NCBI RefSeq assembly: GCF_037975245.1
Contig: NC_092578.1
Location: 19,133,321-19,197,320, forward strand
From: Apostichopus japonicus
Taxonomy: Eukaryota; Echinodermata; Holothuroidea; Aspidochirotida; Stichopodidae
Direction: 5' to 3'
DNA length: 64,000 bases
Each line of letters begins with the position of its first letter. Positions within the stretch are counted from its first letter, which is position 1. The notes beneath the pieces are model-generated. The model searched no databases. It was not told the origin of the DNA and saw only the letters and a list, made by a program, of their open reading frames with translations. Shown here in pieces: positions 22,621-35,400 of this stretch. The translations under genes and the position numbers were made by a program.

Positions 22621-25600
22621 GAAACTGCAAATAACATGTTTTGTGGCAGATAGTGATAGAGCCTTAAAGGGTAGGTATATGAAAGTCTAGGCACTTTAGT
22701 AAGCAAAATGTGAATTGATAGGAAACAAGCCAGCTGTTTGTTAAAGGTTAGTAATGAAGCACTGAAAGCTGAATTAATATAGTCAAATCAAGTAGAGTTA
22801 TGATCTTTTCTGAAACAAAGAAAAGTTTGTGAAAGGACATTAGTGATGTTATCAGGTCTGAAAGATCTTAGTTATGAGTGAACTGGTACATGTTCTTGAT
22901 ATGGTCAATGTTCTGAATGCATCTTGACTTGGTACCTCAAGCTATTTAAAATGAAATTACGAGTAGGCCTACTAAATTTCTGTATACAAATATCTGATTT
23001 TTGTTAACTTTCTAGGAGACTTGCCCCTATGCATAGATGGAGCAGAACAGTTGAGGAAGATGCCATTGTTCATCACGGATGGATTTGAACCATCCACAGT
23101 CTAGCTGTGCCACCAGGGCGTGATATTATAGAGATGACACAAAGTCCTCAACAGTTCTATGGAAGGCCGAACGAGTCTTTTCTTGGATAGATCAGTTTGA
23201 GTTGGAGGCGATAATTCATGAAAGCTTGAGGTAAAACATCTTATTCAGCTAATTCTGATGTAATGAGATGGCATGTACACTGTGCTAAGTGGGATAAAAG
23301 AGTATGCTGAAATTTGGATATATGCACAAAACCTGGACAGTTCTATGGAAGGCCAAATGAGCATTGTGGGGATATTAGAACTTGAGATGATGACAAATTC
23401 AGAATGTGTTGACATAAAGTATCTCGTGCAAGCTTATTCTGATACATTGCAATGGGTTTCTCCATATGCACCAAGTGATACGAATGTTGTGTGGAAATCT
23501 GAGGAATCTACTTCCAAATCAGGCTTCCCAGCTTTGATTGAAATACATAGTTTGCTCAGTAAAACTAACGATGGTGTTTCTTGGGTTTTGTCGAGCAATC
23601 TATTGAATTGCTGATATTGTGGCTAAATTTAATAGATATTGGTTGGACATACTGTCCAGTATTCCCTACTGACTTTATGTTATCATTTAAGGGAAATATA
23701 TTAATGAATTAAAGCTTTAATTTTTATTGCAAAGAATCTGTGAACAAAAATCTATTTCCAGAACCTGTTTATATGGCATGATAAGGAAAATGAATGTCAT
23801 GTCCAACATTGAAAGGTGTGTACTTTTACTTGTTCTAAAACTAGTGGACAAAAGAAGAGATTTAGTTTTAGTGGGCTAAATATGTGTGGTTCTTGCACTT
23901 CACAGGAGGAAATTCATCTCAATTCAGAGAGTATTTTTAGAAATTATAGCACCTCCTGGACTAGCAATGACAACATTTCTTCTTCAAACATTTGTGATTT
24001 ACAAATTTTGTCTAAAAGATCCTTTGCAAGTGCTGTGAACATGTTCTATTATGGTGCAGACATACTGGGTGTTTGACCTAATATTTATCCAAAACATTTC
24101 CTTGGGGGGGGGGGAGTGGGAGGGGTTTTGAAAGTTATGACTAGCCACTACAACATTTATAGCTGTCAATGTATTTAATTTTGAAGTGAAATGAACATAT
24201 ATATATGTAATTTGCTTCATTCACTATTTATAAGCTTAGTCTGACAGTTGTCAATTTTATTTTAGTCTTCCGTTTTGTCTGTACAGTTTAAACAGATGGC
24301 TTCGTTTACATTTTAACCAACTATCCTGTAATCAAACACTTGGCATGAAGTAAGACAAACACACATGTGGAAAAAGGATTTCACTACTCCCAATGAAAAA
24401 GTTTTTGTCCTACAAAATTGGAAGTTTCATTCATTTGCAAACCTGTTAAGTCCATGCCTAATTAAATCATTTTAAGATTCCTTTCAGTGGGCTTTTATAG
24501 TATTCTTTTTTAATTCTTGTAAATTTCCATCATAAGTTCAGTAGGCCTATAAGCAAAACCAAGTTGTGGCAAACGCAACATCAAAAAAATACATATTTTA
24601 ACAAATTATCTCTGTGGATTCAGTGGATAACCTAAATGCTTAGCATGTTTAAGTTCTGAAATCTCACTGGATTGAGGGTTATGTTAGGTCCGTTTCCCCG
24701 GATATCTCCTCCTTTTTCCACCTAGTTTATCATAAACATGTAGCATGGTCCATTTACAAAATTCAACTTGACAACTAACGATAGACACAGAGGTACACAA
24801 TATGGATGATTTAGTTTGCCTGGAGGACAGTATGTTTTTGTTGTCATCATGGGAATACCCTGATGATTTTAGTAATGTATGAATGTGGGTGAAATTAGTC
24901 TACATTATTTTCAACTTTTATTACTCTTCTATCATGGACCTACGAGATACTCATTACATAAACCTCATTTTGTTCTGCTGCATAACATTCTGCACAGCTT
25001 CTTAAGTTTGCGGTTGGATTAAACATTTGTGACAAAGCTATTTGTAACTAATAAATTCCACTATGATCACAGGGATTATATTAATTATAGTAATGTTTTG
25101 TTTTGATGTTCATCTTTTTAAAGGCTGTATCATGTAAATTGTTCTTGTTAGTTTGAATACATTTTAGCTTCCGTATATTTTATCACAATCTAGCAGTTAT
25201 GTTGTAATTCTTTGCTATGTTGCATTAATACAGAGGCTCCCCATTTTTCATTATTGAATAATTCATGGTTTCTGATTGAATGATTCAAGAGTGTATTACA
25301 TTCATTGGAGCAATATCATTGGACAGTGGATACCACTGAAATTAATCAAATATGTTAATAATCATGGATTGTCTTTCAAACCACATGAAATTGTTTCACT
25401 AGTGTGATATTTATATCCATTTACATATTTCTTTGGTAGAAAGGGTAGTCGAAAGGTGTTAAAATTGGAAAGGCAAACTGGAGAGCCAATAGGCTTTATG
25501 ATTCGTTGCAACATTCTCTATGGGAAAAGCAAATGTAACACTGCATGCTAGATTTGACCTTTGAACTAACAGGTGACAACAAAGTACTGGTAATCACATA

Positions 25601-25639
25601 TGTAAATTAAGAAAGATGTTACTATGAGCTTTACTTTGG
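22621..25639. other. Gene-poor stretch with traces of duplication
   Basis: No gene is supported. ACAGTTCTATGGAAGGCC occurs at 23151 and again at 23336, with weaker similarity continuing on both sides (CTTATTCTGATA versus CTAATTCTGATG), suggesting an old tandem duplication of about 185 bp that includes the 113-codon ORF at 23273-23614. A minus-strand tRNA-like fragment lies at 23070-23120 (B-box-like GGTTCAAATCC, A-box-like TGGCACAGCTAG, spaced too closely for a tRNA). A G-run lies at 24104-24113. Confidence 0.5.
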
Positions 25640-26345
25640 AGTAAACTGTCTTTGCAAGGTTTTTAGACTTTGACCTCTAATGACACTTGACTTTAACAAA
25701 AGGTAACTACACTTCTCGACTCACTAAGCTATTACATGGATTTTATTGTAACTTCATTTGTAGTTCATGTGTACAAGGTTTTTTACTTTTACATCTGTTG
25801 GCACTAATGACCTGTGACCTTTAAGAAGCAGTCTCAAGGTGTTAAAGAAGAAAACAAGAAAGCCAACAGGCTTAGTGATTCCTTGCAACATTCTCTATGG
25901 GGAAGCTCAATGTAACACTGCATGCAAGATTTTAAGATTTTGACCTTAAATGACCTTTGCCCAACAGATAACAACTAAGTTTTGGTAATTACAAATCTAA
26001 ATTAATTGATCTAAATTCCAGCTTTACTTTGGAGTAAAGAGTCCTTACAAGCTTTTTTGACTTCAAATGACCTTTGATTAGAACTAACAAGTTCTTGACT
26101 CACAAATTCTTATTGACATACCAGATATGAAGTTCATTCAAACTTTATTTTTAGCTACTGTTTACAAGGTTTGTTGGCCAGTAATGACCTGTGACCTTAG
26201 GAAAAACAATTTCTCTTATTCACAAAATAGGTTCCATATGCTAGGTATCAAGTTCACCCAAGTTTTTACTTTATGAATTTACCTTGTTTTACCAGTTTGA
26301 CTTTTAACCTCTGGTGACCTCAAATGACCTTTGCACAAACAGTAC
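25640..26345. repeat. Degenerate tandem repeat rich in TGACCT half-sites, locus 1
   Basis: A block of the form GACTTTGACCTCTAATGACACTTGACTTT or AATGACCTTTGCCCAACAG recurs about every 120-135 bp (near 25668, 25805, 25935, 26060, 26178 and 26305). Between blocks come shared phrases such as TTACAAGGTTTT and ACTTTGGAGT. Copies are heavily diverged. Similar blocks occur near 29520-30340 and 44860-45560. Confidence 0.75.
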
Positions 26346-29300
26346 GGTTTCATTTTAACAGGTTGTTTCAGATTCTCATTCCAAAACACCAACTATTCAG
26401 CAATGGTACATTGTCGTGATCAAACAGTCGCAATGGAAGAAGGGGACTGGGAGTGGATCAAATTAATTAAACCAAGGCTATATCTTGAGTGACCTTTCTT
26501 GTTTCTTAATTTGCTTGAAGTTGCATGTTTTGTGTACTAACAGACCCTTGGTATTAGACATTATTTGAAGTTTGCGGAAGGGGGACAGACTGAATTTGAA
26601 TGTGGGTGGGGCAGGGAACGCATGTTTACACTAACGCCCCCCCCCCCTTATACATTGGAGGTTACAAATTAGAAATACCACATTAGAAGGCTATTGCACT
26701 CCTCTCTCAACTTCAGATGGAATATTTTGCTTTTAGCTACTCATACAGCAAATATTTTCATTGTTATTAAATACTGTTGCATACAAATCACAATTGGGCA
26801 AGCTTTATGTCTTTCACCTGTATCACTAAGTGTAGGAGATGGGCAGATGTTTTATACTATTAATCTACTATGTAGACAGGCCGTAGGTAACAAAGCCTTG
26901 ATTTTCACTTTTAATTCTTGATAAAGTGCCAGTTAATGTTACTGATTGAGACATTTCCAAAATAGTGCAACTTAATACTGTTTTTTGTCTTCTTTTGACT
27001 GAGGGGGTGAGTTATTAGCAGTGCAGTTTTTCCTCAAACTTCATTTGTAGAAGTCTCGGTTTATCTTGTGTAAACTACTTTCTTTTCTAAACAAAACATT
27101 CTGCAAGAAATACTGAGAAAGCCAATCACTTTCACAAACACTGGAGTTTATATAACCTTTACATTAGCGATCACAAATTCCCAGTGTTTGTAGGGCAAGA
27201 ACTGTGTGGGTTAGAGTTTGACACGAACCATGTGGGGCAGTTGTTGTACATACTGGTAAACCTGTAACAGACCCAACTTGGGACAATTAATGGGGCTCAA
27301 CTCAAACAAGGCACAAGGAGAATGATTCAAATAACACAGAAAATGAATCATGGGCGGTACCCAGAAGCATACTTTGAAAGTAAAATGGTCGTTTCAAAAC
27401 TTAGCAGTTCATAACAGTAGAATGTTTCATTTCCACAATTTTATGGGATTCTTGTCATTAACCTTTGTAAACTGATGGTTTCTCAATCCTTCATCTGAAA
27501 TATTCTGCCATTTGAACTTAACTACATCTACAAAATCATTTTCACATCTTTTCCTTGATGTATCTCAAAGTCTATAATTGTCCTGAATGGTATTCCACTA
27601 AGCAATCAATCATAAAAAGTGGTATGCAGATATACCTTCAAATATTTGTTGCTTTTCCCTCATCAGATAAGCCAATGCATTCGAGTAGGTTCCACCATTG
27701 TCATTTGATTCTCTCACTCTGAAGGCCTAATAAAGGGACGGTCCTACGTCCTTAGAGGGCAAAATAATATATTCGGTCTCAAATTAAACACACTTTAAGG
27801 AAAAACAAACTATCAAAAATTAACTGGGTCAGAAGAAACAACTAAATTCAAACTCTTTTCTTGCATGTTCATAACATATGTTACAAAAATGATAATTCTG
27901 TGCTTCAAGTCACACTGTGAACACATAATTTTGTTAGGAAATAATTTGATTTGATACCTAAATAAGTCACTACAATGTGGATTGTTTGTCACATCTTTTT
28001 GAAGGAAGACAAGATCCATTTCAATCTTAGAGAACACTTTGATTTCCAAAGAATGCTTCTGTTTACACCCATTTATCTTATTAATTAGTTTACGACCCTA
28101 CCTGTTGTCTCAGTTTTTTCCTCCATCTCAGTCCTCAAACCACACAAGACGAAAAAGATCCACTTTAAATAAAAGTCTTCTTTTATTTGACAATTAAACA
28201 AGATATTAATTCCAGAGTTCCATTTTAATGGCTTTTCTACATCCACATTCCATCCTGATCGTTGTTTCATCCGTGCCAGAGTCCACTTGAAGTGATAATA
28301 AACAGAGCCATTATCCCCCTTATCTGCCACCTCCGTCAGAAGGAACAACCTTGTGATGTCTTCAAATTTCCTCTTCAGACGAGTGGTTCAAAAACGGCAT
28401 CCTCTCCTTGCCTCCTCTTAGCACAGCAAATCCTCAGAAATGTTGATAGTGTCTCGTTCAAAGCAGTATACACATGACAAATACATTCATCCTTTATAAC
28501 ATCCGCTTTCATATAGAAAAGTATACATTTAATTATCAGCAAAAGGAGAGCTTTGTACTCTTTAGAGGGGTTAGAAGGGAAATAACAGCTGATATCAATC
28601 ATCAAAATGGGATAAATTTGACATGTTATTGGGAGATAAATACTAGCTAGGTTTAAAGGAACTTTGTGAGTCTGCTTAAACAGTCCCCCCCCCCCCCGCC
28701 CCTTCCTTTCCCTGCTTGTAATATTACAATTAAGCCTACAGATATTGTTAGCCAAATGAACAAACACTACAGATCCCAATTCTCAGTTTCGTTCCACGAC
28801 AGCAAATTAAAATATAGCGATCAATTTGTTATCAATGCTCAGGTTTGTCAATGTTAATATTTCTTATCATATACAAGCAACATATTGCGATAAAGAGTTA
28901 CATCATTTAGGAATAGCAAAGTCTGTGAAATGTATTAAGGCAAAAATTCCTACCATAGAATATAATAATAACAAAACTTAAGTTATGTACTTATAATAAA
29001 AGATTTTAATTTCGAATAATATTAATCAAGTTGACCACAGGAATATTCTTATACTTCACTTTTAGATCTAATAAACATGTTAATCAGGTGAAATTATTCT
29101 CATTAAACTTTGTTTGCATTAAAAACAGCTCACTGAAATCACCTGGACCTACAGTATGAGCAAATGTAATGTATTTCCACTTGATACAACCACAATTAGC
29201 GATAAGAACTTGACAATGTCAAAATAAATTAAAACACTATATCAGAATCATATAGTCCAATGGAACTCTACAATATCTTGTTATGAAGTAACTAAGCTAT

Positions 29301-29510
29301 TAATCAGTTTAAATTTTCAGATCACAAAGATAATCCTACTGGCATCAAATTAGAAAGCCAATAAGCTTTGTGGTCCCTTGTCACATTATATATGAGAACA
29401 CTCAACAATTTTTCAAGTTGATTATTGATTTCACAGGATATACAAGGTTTAATGGGGACCTGCAATGAGGATGGCCTAAAATTAGGCTCTACAAGCCTAC
29501 AGTGGAGTCC
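26346..29510. other. Gene-poor stretch; one weak exon candidate
   Basis: Intergenic DNA with C-runs at 26637-26648 and 28683-28697. A minus-strand open frame from about 28370 to 28103 (containing LTEVADKGDNGSVYYHFKW) ends at a good donor (CAG|GTAGGG) and may be an exon of an unrecognised gene, but no partner exon or family match was found. Confidence 0.4.
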
Positions 29511-30345
29511 ACAATGATTTTAGACTTTGTTGACCTCAAATGACATTTGATTAATGTATGTCGTCCAGTTACAGAGTTGTTGACAATTAACAATTCATAA
29601 TCATGGACGTTAAATATGAATGTAAGAGACTGACTTCGGTCAGCTTGCGGCTTTGATAAGCCAATGAGGCTTCTTCGCGAGTTCCTGCTTGCAGGAGGAT
29701 CTAATATACATACATACATACATTTGCCATCCATAGGTAACAATAGGGTCCTTTGACTTCTCTAACAAAAAAAAACTAAAACTGCATCAGTGAAATCTAT
29801 GCTTATAACAAGTGCTGACTAGTAGGCTGAAAGCCTCCGTTGTGGCAGCTGTTGTAAACATAGTTAGTCTCATGTATTAGAAGCTTTAAATACAACTATT
29901 ACAAAACTGCAGTGTACATTGTGCACATAAGGTTCTCCTACTTAATTCCAATTATGAAGTTCATTAAAGCTTCACCTTTGCAACTATTACATGGTTTTCA
30001 GAATTAAACCAATGCAAACAATTGGATACTCCTGGTTTTTTTATCTTGTCGTTTGTTGACCTTTAATAACCTTTGACCTCTGCAGAATGCAATAGGGTGT
30101 TTTAAATTACCACGTAAATCAAAGGTTCACTTTTGGAGTTGTGTTTACAGTTTTCAGACTTTGACATCTGTTGACCTCAAATGATCTTTGACCTCCACAG
30201 ACAAGACTAGTATTCAATAAGGTTGGTCAATATACCAAGTTAAAATTACATCCAGATATTTTTGAGCTCTCATGTTTACAAATTTTCAGATTTGACATCT
30301 GTTGACCTCAAATAACCTTGGTACAAATTGGTTTCATTCTGGACA
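29511..30345. repeat. TGACCT half-site repeat, locus 2, with a hairpin element
   Basis: Copies of GACATCTGTTGACCTCAAATGATCTTTGACCTCCACAGA-type sequence occur near 29522, 30050, 30157 and 30290. Between them, 29630-29725 carries a GC-rich block with a hairpin (CTCCTGCAAGCAGGA read on the minus strand) followed by (ACAT)n, which looks like the tail of a different dispersed element. Confidence 0.7.
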
Positions 30346-31181
30346 TCATATCAACCTAACAGGTAAACCTGTAACACTCCCCAGCCCTTTGTTTATACTA
30401 TAACTTTGAAGTTAACTATCAATATTCCAGCACAGTTCATAAGTTATTTATCAGTCTGTAACACTGAAATAATGTACATACAGGGTAAGGTCTATCAGGA
30501 ATTACATACTAAATGAGAATCAAAACTGTTTCGTTTTTTTCAATATTATTAAAGTTATATCCATAAAACTAAATGATATATATATATATATATATATCTA
30601 GGTCCTTTTAGTTTAAATTGACTATTATGTGCTTCCAACTATAACAATGTAAGAGTAACCTTCAATACATACACAATTCATGTAAGGGAACCGACAAAAA
30701 GTGCTTTTCAGTGAAACAAAGGAAACAAGACGCACACTTTTTTCTCTTGTATTTATCTTGATCATTACAAAGCTTTTTTAACACTGTTGCATCTTATGGT
30801 GTCAAGTCTGTCATGCTCAGCATGGGGGAAGTGCAGGGTGAAAAATGGGACAATGTTAAAGCATTTCCTAAGTTCAAAATTAAATCAACAAATCCATGTT
30901 ACTAATTTTGACACCATTTCTTGGACAAACTGGACAGATTTGTGTCACTTTCAGTCCATCATTGCAACTTCAAGACTGATGTCAATCAGTCTAATTCATT
31001 CAAGCTTCCCCCAACCCACCCCCACCCCCAAAAAAAATTAATAATAATTTTAACATCTTAATTATATCATAACTTACTGAAATTTCCAAGAAGAGACAGA
31101 TGTCATGTTGTCTTTTGTGAGAAACAACAAAACTAAGTTTGATAAATTCACTGCCACAATTTTTCCTTCTGACCTGTCCAC

Positions 31182-31227
<46 letters not shown>

Positions 31228-32437
31228 CATATATATATATATATATATATAGCCAGCATTAAGCTACAAAGTATTTTTTTCCCGTCCCAAATGGTGCATG
31301 AGGCTGGTAAATTAGCATCATCACTCAATGACGTTTTGAAAATATCAAAAGTCTTGACTAAAACTGTTGCCTATTTGATTTCAGAGGGGAAAGGCCTCTT
31401 GTACCATATACAACATCTATTAAGACACAATGTTGTGACACAAATTCACAATGAAGTTTTGTGCAAATGTACCTGCTTGACAATTGTCACGTTGCAAACA
31501 AAACCAGCTGTTATAAACATCAACTTTAAAGAGAGAAAGCAAAAACAAGGGGGGGGGGGATGGGGATGTCAGAAAAAGGGCAAGAATTTACCAAATGCCT
31601 ACAAAACTGACAAACATATTTTTTGATAATCAACCTGAAAAAAAAAAGTTATTTGATGCTTTGGTAACTCAAATGTGGATATATATAGAGGAAGGTATTA
31701 CATCACATGGAAATCGCATCAGAAGAGTTCAGCTCATTTTAGATTTGTCTGTCAGGTATAGATTATGAAATATGGATCATGAAATATTGACTATAAAGAG
31801 AATATCATTCTCTAGGTGATTCTTGTAATAAATAGTTTCATTACATGTCTGATCAAATTTTTACTTTTGTAATGCATTTCAGAATAATAATCTATCAATA
31901 TCTGTGTGCTACACTAAAAAATTTACCGTTGACACTGCTTCATGATCAACCATTTCTTTATAATCTCTTGAGAGGAAATAGCTGAAATAGACCAGGAGAT
32001 CCATTTTGTTTTGTTCCATCAGGCACAGAAAATATACTTCCATTTGTAACTTATATCAAGAAGTACCTCACATGATATTTCCTCCAAGGTCTCAAACCTT
32101 GCAAAGTTTGCATTAGTACTTGCTTTCATGACATTAGAACCTAACACATTTCAAGACACTAAATATTGATCTTTTTTTGGAAGAGTTCTCACACTGTAGT
32201 CTGTAGCTATATGATCACAAATATCCTCTCTGGCCATGGTACTGCATAAATCATTTTCTACAGCTGGCAATACACAGAGAGCAAAATTGAAACATTTTCC
32301 CTTGTCGTCGAGAGTTAACCCTAGATGACATGATCTTCACATTTCTGAAAACCTTGTTCAAAATTCGTTTTTCCGTCAGCTCCAGTGTTCCTTTCAAGTA
32401 TATTATATAAACACATCACTTTTAAATTGCTGACAGG
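30346..32437. other. Intergenic and CDK12 3' flank
   Basis: Contains (TA)n at 30573-30597 and at 31184-31249 (interrupted by CATGTACA), and a G-run at 31550-31559. The 31.5-32.4 kb part may be the CDK12 3' UTR. No convincing separate gene; the ORFs across the TA repeat are artefacts. Confidence 0.5.
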
Positions 32438-35400
32438 TCACCTCCATCCTGTCCCGGGACCTGCCCCCAAGGATCGACCCCTCCCGTATTGTCTGGGCCC
32501 TACTGAACCCCTGCCAGCCATTCTACTATAGTTACCATCCATAACTGATCCTCCCCTCTCTGGCATTGACAACACTGGACCTCTATCCCTACTACTCATT
32601 GAAGACAGATCTGGTCTGCTGCCCCTGTCAGAATCATACCCATAATGCCTCTGCCTGTAACTAGAATCTTGTTCGGGCAAAGATCTCTCCCGGAAGGAGG
32701 AACTGTGGGAATTATCGTTAAAAGATTGTTCGGGTCTAGGGCCCCTTTCTTCACTGTCTATGGTGTTCCCCTCTTCCCTGTATGACGAAGATTGAGAAGG
32801 GGAGAGAGAGGCATCTTCTCCTAACCCGGACGGTTTACCCTGAAGCATTTGCATGAGGGCAGCTTTGACTCCAGGGGTAGCCAAGGAAAAGTCTGCCTCA
32901 TGGGTAACGCCTGTACCCTGTTCGGGTGAATCTGGTGGAGGGGGTCCATCTGGGGTGGGGGGTTTCCACATACTACTACTACCTGATTGACTATACACCG
33001 AATCATCCCCCTCATCAATTCCTTCATACGTGTCTACCTGTTCGGACTGATTGGAATCGTAACTCATTTGAGTTTCGAATCCAGTGTTGGAGTGAGACCT
33101 CTGAAGGGAATCCTGTGACTCATCCTGTAGTACACTGCTTGTTCGGGACTCCTTATCACTATCAAGAAGAAACGGGATTGGGGCCTCTGTGGAACCAGCA
33201 GAATTCATTGGCTTACCAAATAGAGTGGAAACTGATTGTTGTAGGCTGCTCATGTTAGATCTCGAAGCTTCTTCTTTGGCGGAAGACGGGGCGTTGTCTG
33301 CCTTGGAGTGGGAACTCTTCTCAGCTTTGCCTGATGACTTGGAGGTTAGTATATCCATCAGATGAGCAGCTGCATTCGATTCAGCCTGCTTCTCTCCCTG
33401 CTTGCTGGCGGCAGCCGCTAAAATCAGCTGCATGTTCAAGTTTTTCAAGAGTTCAATGGTGGTGGGATCAACTTTGACATTCACTGCCTCTGCTAACTTG
33501 TTGATATCTAACGATGGCTGATCCTTGGACATGTTGATCAGGGTTAACAATTTGTCCTTGGTTGGTGGTTTCGCCTCAGAGCGAGGTTCCTTTTTGGAAA
33601 CCGCAGCCTTCTGTGGCACGGGGGTCTCCTTAGTTTCCTCCACCGGCTTTGACTTTGAATGTGGCTGATCACCGCCACCACCAATCCCTGGTATCTCCAC
33701 TTTATCATCGGTGGAGACCAACCCCAGCCCTGCTGCCTCTTTGCGAGCCTGCTTGGACAGGGTTGCCTCCGGCTGGCTACCTTGACCAGCTTGCTGTTGC
33801 TGCTGCTGCTGTTGCTGCTGCTGTTGTTGCTGTTGTCGCTCTTGGCGTCTACGTTTCTTGCTCCACATCTCATGACAATCCTGCCAATGTGGGAGGCTAG
33901 ATAAGGGGATGCAAAGACATCAAGCAATAACAAAGAGAAACTTGGCAAGTTAAGGGGGGGGGGGATGAAGAAAAAAAGAGCATGTTACATCAATCTCATC
34001 ATTATCATCCATCAAAATTTAATCAATAGTTATACAACTTTAAATTAATACTTACCACATGACAAGTCCTGCTCAGTGTACTGTACATGAGTCATTACAG
34101 AAGCTAGGATTCTCTTTTCTTTGGCTCTTTCAAAAGTACAATCAAAGGGGGCGTGAAAATATGACAACGGGTGTGATGTAAAACTCCATACAATCTATCC
34201 AGTCATATTTTGTTTACAGATATCAACATATACAACATAGACTTTAATAATCAGCAGTGGCTAGCCTGAAGTTCACCCCTTTTGTTAAAATGGAAGACCA
34301 ACATAAAAAAACATAAAATATAAAAAATAGGGAAAAGTTTGTAACTCACTTTGGTGCTGGCATCTTGGTAACATCTACTCCTTTCAGCCATGAGCAATTC
34401 AATGCGTCGGTGGCCGTGATACGCTTCTCCGGATCCAGGACAAGCATCCGATCTAGTAAGTCCAGAGCCTGTTTTGGTAAACTACAAGAGGGCAGCAAAT
34501 AGATAAAAATTTTAAATAAATATCAATACAACTACCATCCAAATGACCCATAATTTTACACAGTTCTGTACGTGTAGTTCTAAATTCAACTTCTATCAAT
34601 CTCATAATGTAACCACTAACCATCAATACCAAAAGATGTCTTAATCTTAACATAACTAATTATCAAACAAATATTCTTTAAAATTGAATCACAAATCTTG
34701 CAAATTTTTTCATCTTGCAAATTTGTTGTTAATATCGGACAATATTGCTTGTTTGTGTGTGGAAACAGTGTAACAAACACATGCTCAACTAACTTAAAAG
34801 TCTCTCCAGTAATATCTCACAGATTGACATTTCTGTACATTAGGCTTGCAAAATCTTCATAATATAAATGTGCTTTGAGAAAAACCATCATGATATGTAG
34901 TCTATGAAGAGCAAATCCTCAAGAACCAACTTTTCATGACACAAATGGGAAATGTTAATGAAACCCACACATCATAAGTGACTTACAGACTAAATTCTTC
35001 TCTAAGTTTTCGTGTATAATTCTTCTTTGCCTTGAAGGTATGGAAGAGTGGAAGGTGGATGACATTCGGCCAGACAGCTGGTGTGGGGGAGCCACACAGC
35101 CGGCTGATTAACTCAAGCTGAGCCATCTCTTGCACTGCCTGTAAACAGTTAAAAAAGGACAAATGACATTTAACAACACCATGGAATAATGAGTGGATTT
35201 CTACCTCCAATACAGATCTTTCCCAGAACACTTCTGCACAGGACTACCTAACCTAATGGGCTTTTGTGCTGAAAAGTTGCCTTTATTAAAGCTTCATGTT
35301 GCATTATGGCATTAAAAGTTTACAAATAGCTTGAACTATTGCTGTCTGCTTCCATTTAAGACATAGAAGACTTTCTCAAACTTTCAGACACCTCTAGTGG

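Noticed and set aside
23070-23120. Minus-strand tRNA gene candidate
   Set aside because: A-like and B-like boxes are only about 9 bases apart, so no complete tRNA can fold. At most it is a truncated SINE head.
31105-31626. 173-codon plus-strand ORF
   Set aside because: It crosses a (TA)n repeat that supplies alternating Tyr and Ile; the flanking parts match nothing recognised.
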